This document shows positions 53,999 through 62,769 of a stretch of DNA of 64,000 bases, piece by piece; positions within the stretch are counted from its first letter, which is position 1, and each line of letters opens with the position of its first letter. Source of the stretch: Bradyrhizobium sp. SZCCHNS1050. Its GTDB lineage: Bacteria > Pseudomonadota > Alphaproteobacteria > Rhizobiales > Xanthobacteraceae. A program made the translations under genes and the position numbers. The notes under the pieces are model-generated. The model was given only the letters and a program-made list of their open reading frames with translations. It made no database searches and had not been told where the DNA came from. Location: contig NZ_JAUETR010000001.1 in the NCBI RefSeq assembly GCF_032484785.1, forward strand, positions 1,739,501-1,803,500. Reading direction: 5' to 3'.

Positions 53999-56900
53999 AT
54001 GTCGTCAGCGATCGGAGCGGCGGGACAAAGAGCGATCGAGCACTCTACAATCCAATATTTCGTATCCTCTTGGATTAGAAATACTGAATCTGGCTGTACT
54101 TTTGGCTTGAAGGTTCTTGCTCCAATTTTCCAGATGTTTCTCGGGGCGGCGCGTCAGTTTCGTTGCCTGGGACGAACCTGTTTCATTCTCGCGTGCGCCG
54201 CAACCGCAGCCGATGCAAACCCGCAATTGGGATATCCGATCGTCGTCAACAATATCCCTCTGACTACCCAGTACGTCACCGAGCCAGCTGCCGCTTGTCA
54301 GCTCGCAGCTTTGTACCCGCAATATATCATCATCGGCTTCTACGATTATGACGTTCATTTGCCGTTGAAATTCAACGGCGTCGAAGTTCGCCCGAACGGC
54401 AGCCTTATATGCTATGTTGCCGACGCCACCCGAGTGGCGTACGAGATCAACATCACATCGCCCGACTGCGTCTCCGGCTACGCGCTGCAGAGAGGGGTGT
54501 GCACAAAGGATCCGAGCCGCGGCCCCCCGAACAGCCACGCACCTGCGCCGCAGAACAACCCCGATCCGTGCACAACTGATCCGAGCGTTGGCAATCCGAT
54601 CTCACTCTCGGGATCTTCGAAGTCTGAGGACGCCGTCGACTTCGTGTCGGGAGGAGCGCGCCCGCTCGGGCTTGTACGCCACTATCGAAGCCGCGGAACG
54701 CCGGGACAACGGCTAGGCACGGCACGGTGGCACTTCGACTTCGAGTACGAGATACTCGTTGGCAACACCGTTGCCGTGTTCTCGCCAGACGGCATCGAAT
54801 ACGATTTCAACCAGCCGACGCCGGGGGTCTACGCGAGCGCCTATAGCGACTCGAAAGTATCGCTGACGAGCTTCGATAATGGCGGCACGAAGCTCTTCTC
54901 GTTCAAGGACGAGAATGATCGAACGGTCATTTTCATACAGAGCGGGAATACCTATTGGCCCCAATCGATCACGGAAAGGAACGGCGTCAGCAAGGGTATC
55001 ATCGCCAACACAGCCGTACATCCCACGCGAATCGACTCCATAGGATTCGCCGATTCGAGGCATATCGATTTTCGCTACGAGACGAGCGCCTCGGGAACCC
55101 CTCTCCATGTCTCGACCGCAACATTTTACACCTATGCGCAGAGCACAGGCCCCACTGAATACTTCAAGATCGACTACGGATATACGAACGGCAACCTGAC
55201 GACTGTCACGAGGTCGGAAAAGAACGACGGAGTATGGCAGCAGATCGATGTGACGACGTATCACTACGAGAACACGACCTTTCCGGACCTTCTCACCGGA
55301 GTGACTGACGCTCGAGGCGTACGTTACGCAACTTGGACATACGATCCGGATGGGCGACCGATCTCCAGCTCGCACGCGGGTGGCGCGGACCTGACCACGG
55401 TTGTTTATGACGATGCTGCCGTGACCCGTACGGTCACCAATGCTCTTGGAAAGCAGGCTACCTACTCGTTTGCAAAGCGAGAGGGAACGATGAAGTCAGC
55501 AGGAGTGGCCGGCCAGGCGACCACCAATTGCCCCGCTTCGGCCCGATCCGTCAGCTACAATACGCTTGGGCAGGTCAGTCAGGTCGCCGATGACGAGGGA
55601 CGCGTCACAGCCTATACGAGGGATTCTTACGGACGCCCGACCTCGATCGTACGCGGAAGCGGCACCGCAGCGGCGACTACCACGAGTTTCGTGTACGACA
55701 ACACCTTCAATGTGGTCGCGCAACAGGTCGAACCTGGCCTGACCACGACATACACCTGGAGCGCGGCCGGTCAGCTGTCGCAAGTGACCCAGACCGACAC
55801 GACGTCGCAGACGGCGCCGTATTCGACCAATGGACAGACGCGGACCTGGACGTTCAACTATACCGGGACGCTGCTGTCGAGCGTTGACGGCCCCCTCCCC
55901 GGCCCAGGCGATACGGTCTCTTTCTCGTACGATGCCAACGGCTATCCTGCCTTCTACACAAACGAGATCGGACAGGTCACGATCATCAACTCGGTCAATT
56001 ACCGCGGACAGCCGACGCTCGTCACCGATCCCAACGGCGTCACCACCAGCCTTACCTACGACGCGCTCGGCCGACTACTGACTGTCACCGTCGACCCATC
56101 GGGATTGGCCGCGACGATGTCGCTGACATACAATGCAGTTGGCGATGTCACCAGAGTGACGCGCGCGAACGGCGCCTATCTGTCTTATACCTATGATGAT
56201 GCGCGGCGGGTGGTTCAGATCCAGGATAATACTGGCGCATCCATCTCACTGACGCGCGATGCGATGGGCAACGTCACAGCGCGGCAGATCAAGGGATCTG
56301 ACGGAACCATCCAGTTGGCGCAGACGGCCGTATTCGACGAACTCGGCCGACTGTTGAAGTTCATCGGGGCTTCAAAGCAGACTTGGGTTCACGGCTACGA
56401 CAAGACCAATAATCGCGTCTCGATCACCGACCCGCGCTCGAATGTCTTCGGCTGGTCATTCGATTCGCTGAACAGGTTGATCAATTCGAAAGACGAGGAG
56501 GGCAACAGCGAGACGGTCACCCTCGATGGCAGAGATGAAGTAACCAGCTATAGCGATCCCCGCTCTCTCAACACCACTTTCGTGCGGAACGGCTTCGGCG
56601 ACGTAATCCAGCGAACGAGCCCCGATACGGGCACGACCACCTATGTCTACGATGCCGCCGGCCGACCGACGCAAATGACTGACGGGCGTGGCGTCGTTAC
56701 CAATCTGACCTATGACGCGGCAGGGCGCGTGTTGAGCAAGCAATATCCGGCTGCTCCGGGGGAGAACGTCACATTTTCCTGGGATGGGACATCTGGCGGA
56801 AACAAGGGCGTTGGGCGCCTGACACGGATCGACGACGCCTCCGGGAGCATCGAGTGGACCTTCAATTCGCTGGGACAGGCCATTCAGGAGAAGAAGACAA

Positions 56901-58582
56901 CAGCCGGGATCGTCTACCTCGTTGGCTATGCCTATGATCTCGACGGCAATCTGACCCGCATCACCTATCCATCCGGCCGGATCGTCAACTATTACCGCGG
57001 TGCAACGGGGCTCGTGAACACCGTGACGCAGCAGCCGGGCGCCGCAACTGCCGAAATGCTGCTCGCTAAGTGGGTGACTTACCAACCCTTCGGTCCATTG
57101 CAGTCGCTCTCGTACGGCAATGACCTAATCCTGTGGAAGACATTCACGCAGGACTACAATTTGAGCACCTTCGTGGTCGAGCAGGGATCGAATTCGGTCA
57201 TCAACCGTGCCTATACCTACTGGTACGATGATTTCGACATCACCAATGTCTGGGACAACAATGTCGCCGGTCGGACCGACAACTATGTCTTCACTCCGGG
57301 TCATCGGCTGCAGAATGTCTACGGGGACTGGGGGACGCAGACCTATTGGCAGGACTCGGTCGGCAATCGGACCGGCGACGTCTTTACAAATGGCACAACC
57401 ACCACGACAAGAGTTTTAGGCTATCCGTACAACAGCAATCTCTACGTCGGCACCACTGAGGGCACGAATACGCTGCGGAGCGTCACGAATGACGGAGTCG
57501 GCAATATCGTCACTGATGTCAGGGGCACTACGACCTACAACTACCGCTATAATAATCGTAATCGGCTCGATCAGCTCACAATCGGCACGACGGTGACCGC
57601 GAGCTACGTCTATGACGGGCTCGAGCGGATGGCCGTTCGGACCACCCAAAATATGACGCCATCGACTACGACCCACTATATCTATGACAGCTCTGGGCGG
57701 CTATTGGCCGAGGCAGGCGCGAACGGCACGACGCAGCGGGAATACGTCTGGCTGGATGATACACCCCTTGCGCTTTTTGCCGATCTGGACACGGCAACGC
57801 CTAAACAATGGTACGTGCATCCTGATCATCTCGATCGCCCGAGCAAGATGACCGACGCAAACCAGACCGTGGTTTGGGACGCATGGTACTGGCCTTACGG
57901 TGAGGTCCGCTCGATCACCGGAACCGCAAGCAACAACCTGCGATATCCGGGTCAGTATTTTCTCGTCGAGTCAGGGCTTCACTACAACTGGCATCGGCAT
58001 TACGATGCATCGATTGGGAGATACACGCAGGCAGATCCGCTTGGGCTCGTCGCAGGGCCGAGCCTCTATGTTTACGCTGGCGGGAATCCTGTCTCTTTTA
58101 CAGATCCGACGGGAGAATTCGCGTGGGGCCTCGCTTTTGCCGCAGCAGATATTGGACTTCAGCTCTACGAGAACGGCGGAAACTGGCGGTGCATTAACCT
58201 CGGAGAGGTTGGACTCAGCCTCGTCGGGGGGGGCCTCGCTGGCGCCTTGGAGAAGGGAGCGTTCCGATTTAAGGATTTTGGGAGTCATACTTGGAACGCG
58301 ACACGCAAATGGATGAACAGGGAAGGCATTCAGCTGCTCGGGGAAGGGCAGGTAAGACATCATTGGCTATTGGAGCGGAACCAAGGCATAGGACGGATGG
58401 TACCGGATTGGATTAAGAACCAGCCCTGGAACACCAATCCCATCTCCGCGTCCCTCAATTCGACGCTCGCGCAGTATCCCGAGCTGGCTTGGGTGGCTGG
58501 CCCCGGATGGTCTAAGAGCCTAACGATCGGCGCAATTTTAGCGGGCACTTCACCCCGGGGAGGCGGATGTGACTGCAGATAG
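53999..58582 (+). CDS. Rhs/YD-repeat polymorphic toxin
   Basis: 1527 residues from the ATG at 53999; an ATG at 54134 is an alternative that begins MFLGAARQFRCLGRTCFILA and ends its hydrophobic stretch with AADAN, a plausible Sec signal. A DUF6531-like segment (DPSVGNPISLSGSSKSEDAV, GLVRHYRSRG) starts the Rhs body, followed by many YD repeats (for example TYVYDAAGRPTQMTDGRGVV). The Rhs core near the end has WYVHPDHLDRPSKMTD and YDASIGRYTQADPLGL, closing with NPVSFTDPTGEF. The variable tip (about 140 residues) contains VRHHWLLERNQGIGR and VPDWIKNQPWN, suggestive of an HNH/endonuclease-VII-like nuclease, and ends GGGCDCR. The next gene overlaps its stop by 14 bp. Confidence 0.9.
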   Translation: MSSAIGAAGQRAIEHSTIQYFVSSWIRNTESGCTFGLKVLAPIFQMFLGAARQFRCLGRTCFILACAATAADANPQLGYPIVVNNIPLTTQYVTEPAAACQLAALYPQYIIIGFYDYDVHLPLKFNGVEVRPNGSLICYVADATRVAYEINITSPDCVSGYALQRGVCTKDPSRGPPNSHAPAPQNNPDPCTTDPSVGNPISLSGSSKSEDAVDFVSGGARPLGLVRHYRSRGTPGQRLGTARWHFDFEYEILVGNTVAVFSPDGIEYDFNQPTPGVYASAYSDSKVSLTSFDNGGTKLFSFKDENDRTVIFIQSGNTYWPQSITERNGVSKGIIANTAVHPTRIDSIGFADSRHIDFRYETSASGTPLHVSTATFYTYAQSTGPTEYFKIDYGYTNGNLTTVTRSEKNDGVWQQIDVTTYHYENTTFPDLLTGVTDARGVRYATWTYDPDGRPISSSHAGGADLTTVVYDDAAVTRTVTNALGKQATYSFAKREGTMKSAGVAGQATTNCPASARSVSYNTLGQVSQVADDEGRVTAYTRDSYGRPTSIVRGSGTAAATTTSFVYDNTFNVVAQQVEPGLTTTYTWSAAGQLSQVTQTDTTSQTAPYSTNGQTRTWTFNYTGTLLSSVDGPLPGPGDTVSFSYDANGYPAFYTNEIGQVTIINSVNYRGQPTLVTDPNGVTTSLTYDALGRLLTVTVDPSGLAATMSLTYNAVGDVTRVTRANGAYLSYTYDDARRVVQIQDNTGASISLTRDAMGNVTARQIKGSDGTIQLAQTAVFDELGRLLKFIGASKQTWVHGYDKTNNRVSITDPRSNVFGWSFDSLNRLINSKDEEGNSETVTLDGRDEVTSYSDPRSLNTTFVRNGFGDVIQRTSPDTGTTTYVYDAAGRPTQMTDGRGVVTNLTYDAAGRVLSKQYPAAPGENVTFSWDGTSGGNKGVGRLTRIDDASGSIEWTFNSLGQAIQEKKTTAGIVYLVGYAYDLDGNLTRITYPSGRIVNYYRGATGLVNTVTQQPGAATAEMLLAKWVTYQPFGPLQSLSYGNDLILWKTFTQDYNLSTFVVEQGSNSVINRAYTYWYDDFDITNVWDNNVAGRTDNYVFTPGHRLQNVYGDWGTQTYWQDSVGNRTGDVFTNGTTTTTRVLGYPYNSNLYVGTTEGTNTLRSVTNDGVGNIVTDVRGTTTYNYRYNNRNRLDQLTIGTTVTASYVYDGLERMAVRTTQNMTPSTTTHYIYDSSGRLLAEAGANGTTQREYVWLDDTPLALFADLDTATPKQWYVHPDHLDRPSKMTDANQTVVWDAWYWPYGEVRSITGTASNNLRYPGQYFLVESGLHYNWHRHYDASIGRYTQADPLGLVAGPSLYVYAGGNPVSFTDPTGEFAWGLAFAAADIGLQLYENGGNWRCINLGEVGLSLVGGGLAGALEKGAFRFKDFGSHTWNATRKWMNREGIQLLGEGQVRHHWLLERNQGIGRMVPDWIKNQPWNTNPISASLNSTLAQYPELAWVAGPGWSKSLTIGAILAGTSPRGGGCDCR

Positions 58583-59051
58583 TGGGCCACGTACCTTGCT
58601 GTTCTTTGATGAGAGAAGAGAAACGATCCTGCCATATAGCAGCGATGCGTTCAAAGTCTCGACGGGTCCGAGAGAACGGGTCCTTGAGCGCTATCTCGGG
58701 GTAACTGTTTTGGATCGTGACGGGACAATCTGGCGGATTGATGAGATTCGCTTCGAGCATCTTTGGGGTGAAAGCCGTTGGCGAAGAATATTCAGCTTTT
58801 TGAATGGTGGGACCAGGAAGATATCGGTAACTCTGCGCCAGGCGCCTGAAGTTCGCTTTAGTGAGATGCGGCAGCGCGCCGTCAACTATATAACAAAACG
58901 TCCCGCACTCGTTGAGCAGTACTTTGACAAGACGGATCCTGAACAGGCTGTAAGTCAAGCGGCCCGGTCGTCAACGGCGTCAGAGCTCTTTGACGCCCTG
59001 GGAGCACCGGCGCCGTTAGACTGCCTCGACGCGCTCATTGCTGGGTCCTGA
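58569..59051 (+). CDS. candidate immunity protein of the Rhs toxin
   Basis: 160 residues from a GTG at 58569, which overlaps the rhs stop by 14 bp. Soluble and acidic to neutral, with no membrane helix: LLFFDERRETILPYSSDAF, LGVTVLDRDGTIWRIDEI and KISVTLRQAPEVRFSEMRQR. No family recognised. Immunity genes normally follow Rhs toxin tips directly, and the overlap would ensure it is made with the toxin. GC content is visibly lower than in chromosomal genes. Confidence 0.72.
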   Translation: MTADSGPRTLLFFDERRETILPYSSDAFKVSTGPRERVLERYLGVTVLDRDGTIWRIDEIRFEHLWGESRWRRIFSFLNGGTRKISVTLRQAPEVRFSEMRQRAVNYITKRPALVEQYFDKTDPEQAVSQAARSSTASELFDALGAPAPLDCLDALIAGS

Positions 59052-59154
59052 TTCCTCGAAAAAACCAGCATGACTTCACCACTACATTGCAGTGATACGG
59101 CGGTTAACGGATGGACCGGCTCATACCAATGATGTTGATACTTGTCGATGGCTA

Positions 59155-59652
59155 ATGACGGAAAAGGTTAGGCATGCGCTGAGACGGGTCGTTCAATTGA
59201 GAATCGTCCCAGCGCTTGAGCAGCGAGGATTCCGGACGATCCCGCTTACGGGCAGTGATGCGCGGAGCCGGGAGATTCGTTCCGCATTCCCATTTGGGAG
59301 ACTGCGGCGCGAAGGCATTCAAGGATTTCAGATCGTCGAAATCCAGCTCGACAAGTGCGGCCGCCCCGCGTTTCGCCTCAACCTTGGCATCGTCCCTCGA
59401 GAGGGGATTGTCCATGCGTCAGGGCGCATTCCTGCAGAGGACGTATGGGTCCAGTATCTCGAACAATACTTCCAGGTGTATCGTCGCCCATTCTTCAGGC
59501 GCTGGTTCGATGCGCGGGGGTGGCTGGGTTCGGCGCCAACAGAGGCGGATATCGAAGCGACCGTCGATGAGGCCGTTACCTTGATGCCTGAAATCGAGGA
59601 GGTGTTCGTCAGTGGAACTTGTGGTCCGCACGTAAGATGCGTGGGAGGCTAG
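59155..59652 (+). CDS. DUF4304-like hypothetical protein, possible second immunity gene
   Basis: 165 residues from the ATG at 59155. Opens TEKVRHALRRVVQLRIVPAL, then EQRGFRT and GFQIVEIQLDKCGRPAFRLN, a layout I associate with DUF4304 proteins (start with a helix, then F-x-x-x-G-F, then a beta sheet with F-R-L-N-L-G-I). DUF4304 genes are often found near polymorphic toxins and are suspected immunity proteins. It lies 103 bp after the first candidate immunity gene, on the same strand. Confidence 0.6.
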   Translation: MTEKVRHALRRVVQLRIVPALEQRGFRTIPLTGSDARSREIRSAFPFGRLRREGIQGFQIVEIQLDKCGRPAFRLNLGIVPREGIVHASGRIPAEDVWVQYLEQYFQVYRRPFFRRWFDARGWLGSAPTEADIEATVDEAVTLMPEIEEVFVSGTCGPHVRCVGG

Positions 59653-60162
59653 CCGCGACCATGGTCCAATGCCTCCATCAACGCGCCGTCCAGCGAGCCG
59701 AGCACCTTTGGCAATGCCGCAGGATCTAATCAGGACGGATCAGTGTGAGATCGCCTCGAGATTTACACAAAGTACGCGGCAGAGCGAACGCCGTCAAAGC
59801 ATCGGGCGGCAAGGTTGTGCAATCCGAGACGATGGCTGGCGAACCAACAGTGGGTTATCAGATACCGGCAAAGTTGAACTAGACGCCCGCGTAAAGGTCG
59901 AGACGGCCGTCGGCAACACGACGAGACTCGTCGCCAGCTCCCCCGTTGCGCGTCTTTGGTCTTGAGCATTGCCGCGAAAAGGCCGAGCAAATCCGTAGAG
60001 CGTCAAGGATGGTCGGTGTTGAGCGACGTCCGCAGGCGCTTCGCCTCGTACGTGTCGAGCAGCGCCATCGATCTAATGTCACTGACAACGCCCGGGAGCT
60101 TCCAGCCGAGATTTACGGCGATCGCAGATCATGGGATTTAGCCGACCCCATCCATCGGCGCA
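59653..60162. other. degraded region with gene fragments
   Basis: About 510 bp without an intact gene. It holds the FAD-monooxygenase fragment described at 60003-60128. The rest is unassigned. Confidence 0.45.
60003..60128 (-). pseudogene. FAD-dependent aromatic monooxygenase fragment
   Basis: A 41-codon minus-strand stretch reads AIAVNLGWKLPGVVSDIRSM then ALLDTYEAKRLR and a stop. The block A-V-N-L-G-W-K-L followed by L-L-D-x-Y-E-x-x-R is the FAD-contact region of PheA/TfdB/UbiH-type hydroxylases (normally D-A-V-N-L-G-W-K-L-A). In-frame stops bound it on both sides, so only a remnant is left. Confidence 0.6.
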
Positions 60163-60558
60163 AACGCGGCGCTGATCCGCCGCTTCCATGAGGCCAAGCT
60201 CGCGGATGCGCCGGAGGTCGTGGTCTGGGGCACCGGCACGCCGCGGCGCGAGTTCCTCTATGTCGACGACATGGCGGATGCCTGCGTGCACCTGATGAAG
60301 ACCTATTCCGACACCGCGTTGGTCAACATCGGCACTGGCGAGGATATCACCATTGCCGACTTCGCCCGCGTGGTTGCCGCCGGGGTAGACTTCAAGGGCA
60401 GCATCAGCTTTGACCGGTCACGGCCGGATGGCACACCACGCAAGCTTCTCGACGTCTCCCGCCTGACGGAGCTTGGCTGGCGCGCGACGACTTCCCTGGA
60501 AGTGGGAGTCGGGCTCGCCTATCAGGCATTCTGCGCGAAGCGGCGACGCAGTCGTTAG
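60163..60558 (+). pseudogene. fcl: GDP-L-fucose synthase 3' fragment
   Basis: Reads NAALIRRFHEAKLADAPEVV, then VWGTGTPRREFLYVDDMADA, CVHLMKTYSDTALVNIGTGE and RPDGTPRKLLDVSRLTELGW, which is the C-terminal half of GDP-4-keto-6-deoxymannose 3,5-epimerase/reductase. An in-frame stop at 60139 and the absence of the N-terminal NAD-binding half (with the S-Y-K catalytic residues) show that it is 5'-truncated. The intact enzyme would use GDP-mannose-derived substrate, linking it to the guanylyltransferase at 49.9 kb. Confidence 0.85.
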
Positions 60559-60806
60559 TCATTGTTCGCAAGGGCGAGACCACCAAAGGCCATTCGGCGC
60601 TGGATCTCGTTGAAGCTGCCGTAAGCCTCGATCTCAGCAACGATGTCAAGACCCCGATAGTGCCGCGAATAATCCGGATTCTGGGCCCTGATGAAGTGCT
60701 CGGCTGCCATGAGAGCCTCACACTCCTCCGTCCGACGGTTGTTGTTGATAGCGGCGAGCCCCCCGTTCTGCGACAAGACGCGGCGCACCTCACGAGAAAG
60801 CGTGGC
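60555..60806 (-). pseudogene. class I SAM-dependent methyltransferase C-terminal fragment
   Basis: Reads ATLSREVRRVLSQNGGLAAI, then NNNRRTEECEALMAAEHFIR and YRGLDIVAEIEAYGSFNEIQ to a stop at 60555. E-V-R-R-V-L-x-x-x-G-G-L-A-A-I is the post-motif of Methyltransf_11-type enzymes. Two in-frame stops just upstream (60807-60812) cut off the SAM-binding half. Its stop interlocks with the convergent fucose-synthase fragment. Confidence 0.65.
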
Positions 60807-61191
60807 CTATCAGTGAAGTGCCTGCGCCACCGCGACTAGCTAGCCTCCCGGTTGCCAGCCGCATCTCTCGATTGCCGGTGCGGATCAAACATTTGCTGCG
60901 GCAGCAATACGTAGCACCTTGCCACCGCGCGGACTGAGCCGCCCCATGTTTCCGTGACATTGCGGGCCTCGTCTTCGTCGCTTCAACGTAAGCGTAGCTC
61001 TGCGGCCCTACTGACTGGCGCTTGACGCCTATTTGGTCCGCGGGGTACGACGCCGCGGCGTCCCGCTTTCGCACAAGGCATTGACAGCTGCGTCGAGCGT
61101 CTTCCGGTCGATAGTCGACGTCCTCGCCAAGCTCGCGGCCAGGAAGGTGTTCCACAGACACTACGTCTCTGACAGAGCGCTGGTCGCGAGC
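60807..61191. other. intergenic/degraded region
   Basis: About 385 bp downstream of gspK (which is on the minus strand). No supportable gene; frames are short and broken. No far attachment-site copy of the tRNA was seen here. Confidence 0.4.
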
Positions 61192-62016
61192 TTACGTCAT
61201 CTTCCAGCTGAGAAGGAAATAGGGATGTACCGGATTGTCCGTCATTCGAATAACAGCTCGATATCGAGAAACCTGGCCTGACTTTGCGACTTCGATACAG
61301 ATCATGAAGGCGCGACCGCGCAAGGATGACGTTGGTTCTTCGTTTGCGCCGATCGGAAATGGAGGCGGGCGATCGGAGGCTGTCCCTTGCGTACTGATCA
61401 TCTCGGGCATCGCCGCCAGAGCTTCAGGTGTGGCACGTCGTGGGTCAACGAACTGGCTTCCGGAATACACGGTCACGGCAGGTTCGATCCGCTGGAAGAG
61501 AGCAGGCGTCATGTCCATTACGAGAAGAAGCTCGTCGACGCTCTGAAACGGACCGTTGCGCGGCCGGTGGGGACTATTCGCCGCGCGATAGTCGAACTCC
61601 TTGGCGCCATTAAGATGCTTCAATTCGCTCGCGGTTCGCCAGTCCACGATCTTGTCTGCAAGCCCACTTGCCGCATCGGCGTTTAGCCCCACCGACCGCA
61701 GCAAACTGGCAAGCAAGGCAGGGTCGGCCTGGTTGATGTCGATCTTGCCGAGCTCGTCCTGGATCACGATCCGGATCTCGGCTTCGCCAAAGTGGAGCAG
61801 GTGAACCTCGCCTACACCTGGACGCAAGAGGCGATCAGATTTTTGATCAAACAATCCCGACACGGCGTAGTCCAGCGCCCCGTCTGCAGTCGCGCTCAGA
61901 ATCGCAAGTTCACAATCGTTGCGGGCGAGGCGGTACGACACCTCGCTGCCCCAGAGCAGCGACAGTGACAACGTTGTCAATAATCCTAGGATCCACAGGA
62001 TCGCTATGACTGGCAT
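61192..62016 (-). CDS. gspK: type II secretion minor pseudopilin GspK (leader apparently missing)
   Basis: 274 residues from the ATG at 62016. A hydrophobic start PVIAILWILGLLTTLSLSLL is followed by IDINQADPALLASLLRSVGL and DKIVDWR, the SAM-like and pseudopilin domains of GspK, and PFQSVDELLLVMDMTPALFQ later. GspK caps the pseudopilus tip. The usual basic leader and Gly-Phe processing site before the hydrophobic helix are absent; an in-frame stop lies six codons upstream. It may have lost its N terminus or use an unusual start. It is separated from the gspC-like gene by 234 bp, unlike the overlapping genes upstream. Confidence 0.75.
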   Translation of the reverse strand: MPVIAILWILGLLTTLSLSLLWGSEVSYRLARNDCELAILSATADGALDYAVSGLFDQKSDRLLRPGVGEVHLLHFGEAEIRIVIQDELGKIDINQADPALLASLLRSVGLNADAASGLADKIVDWRTASELKHLNGAKEFDYRAANSPHRPRNGPFQSVDELLLVMDMTPALFQRIEPAVTVYSGSQFVDPRRATPEALAAMPEMISTQGTASDRPPPFPIGANEEPTSSLRGRAFMICIEVAKSGQVSRYRAVIRMTDNPVHPYFLLSWKMT

Positions 62017-62250
62017 TTCTGATCTCTGGGACTACCATGATCCGAAGATCGCTTGGCGGACGACGGTTTCGAGAAGACATGTAAGAGACATGGCTCATAT
62101 GAGAGCATCGAGAAGCCGAGCCAAGCAGGAACGAACAATTCGCGCTCCTCCTCTACGAAAGGCTGTCTGCGGATTGGCGCTTGATCTTTCGTCTGTGCAA
62201 ACAAGGCTATTCAACTCTGGTTCGAGGGGCTGCAGCGCGGCCTGTATTCT

Positions 62251-62769
62251 TCAATTCTTGGGGTAGAGCTGCAATTCGATCGCGCGCCCCGCCTGCTCGA
62301 TCCGAACACCTGACGCGTCGATCGACGTCACCCGCCAGCCCTGAAATGTCTCGTTCTCGTTGACCCAGGAGCCTGCGCCACCTCCCACCTTGGAGAGCAG
62401 ATAGGCCTTGCTCGTGCCGCTGTTGATCATGACGCCGCCGACCTGGAGGCCCTGGTCAGTGGCCACCGGGGGCGGAGCGGCCACCGGCATCGGCGGTGGC
62501 GGCGCGGGTGGGGGCGGAACGAACGGCTCGCGCGACTTCTGGAACACCGGATGGGCCAGGATCTCGGCATATGTCTGCAGCGGCTGCCGTCCAGCCACGC
62601 CCGCCATGGTCCGGGGCACCGGCGCTTCCCACGCCGCGCGGCGGGCGCCGGGCGCTTCTCCGCCTCCGACCGACGTCGCGAGCCAGGCGCCGAGCATTAG
62701 ATCAAGACCCGCCAGGAGCGCCAGAACTCCGGCAAGCGGCCTCACCCGCCATCGCACAAAGCTCCTCAT
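62251..62769 (-). CDS. type II secretion GspC/PilP-like periplasmic connector
   Basis: 172 residues. Membrane helix at about 12-32, an extended linker with a poly-proline run (PPPPAPPPPMPVAAPPPV, about 86-103), then a small beta domain: LQVGGVMINSGTSKAYLLSK and NENETFQGWRVTSIDASGVR. That domain matches the HR domain of GspC, which links the inner-membrane platform to the GspD secretin. Its ATG overlaps the gspM stop by 4 bp. It could equally be called GspN/PilP-like. Confidence 0.7.
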   Translation of the reverse strand: MRSFVRWRVRPLAGVLALLAGLDLMLGAWLATSVGGGEAPGARRAAWEAPVPRTMAGVAGRQPLQTYAEILAHPVFQKSREPFVPPPPAPPPPMPVAAPPPVATDQGLQVGGVMINSGTSKAYLLSKVGGGAGSWVNENETFQGWRVTSIDASGVRIEQAGRAIELQLYPKN

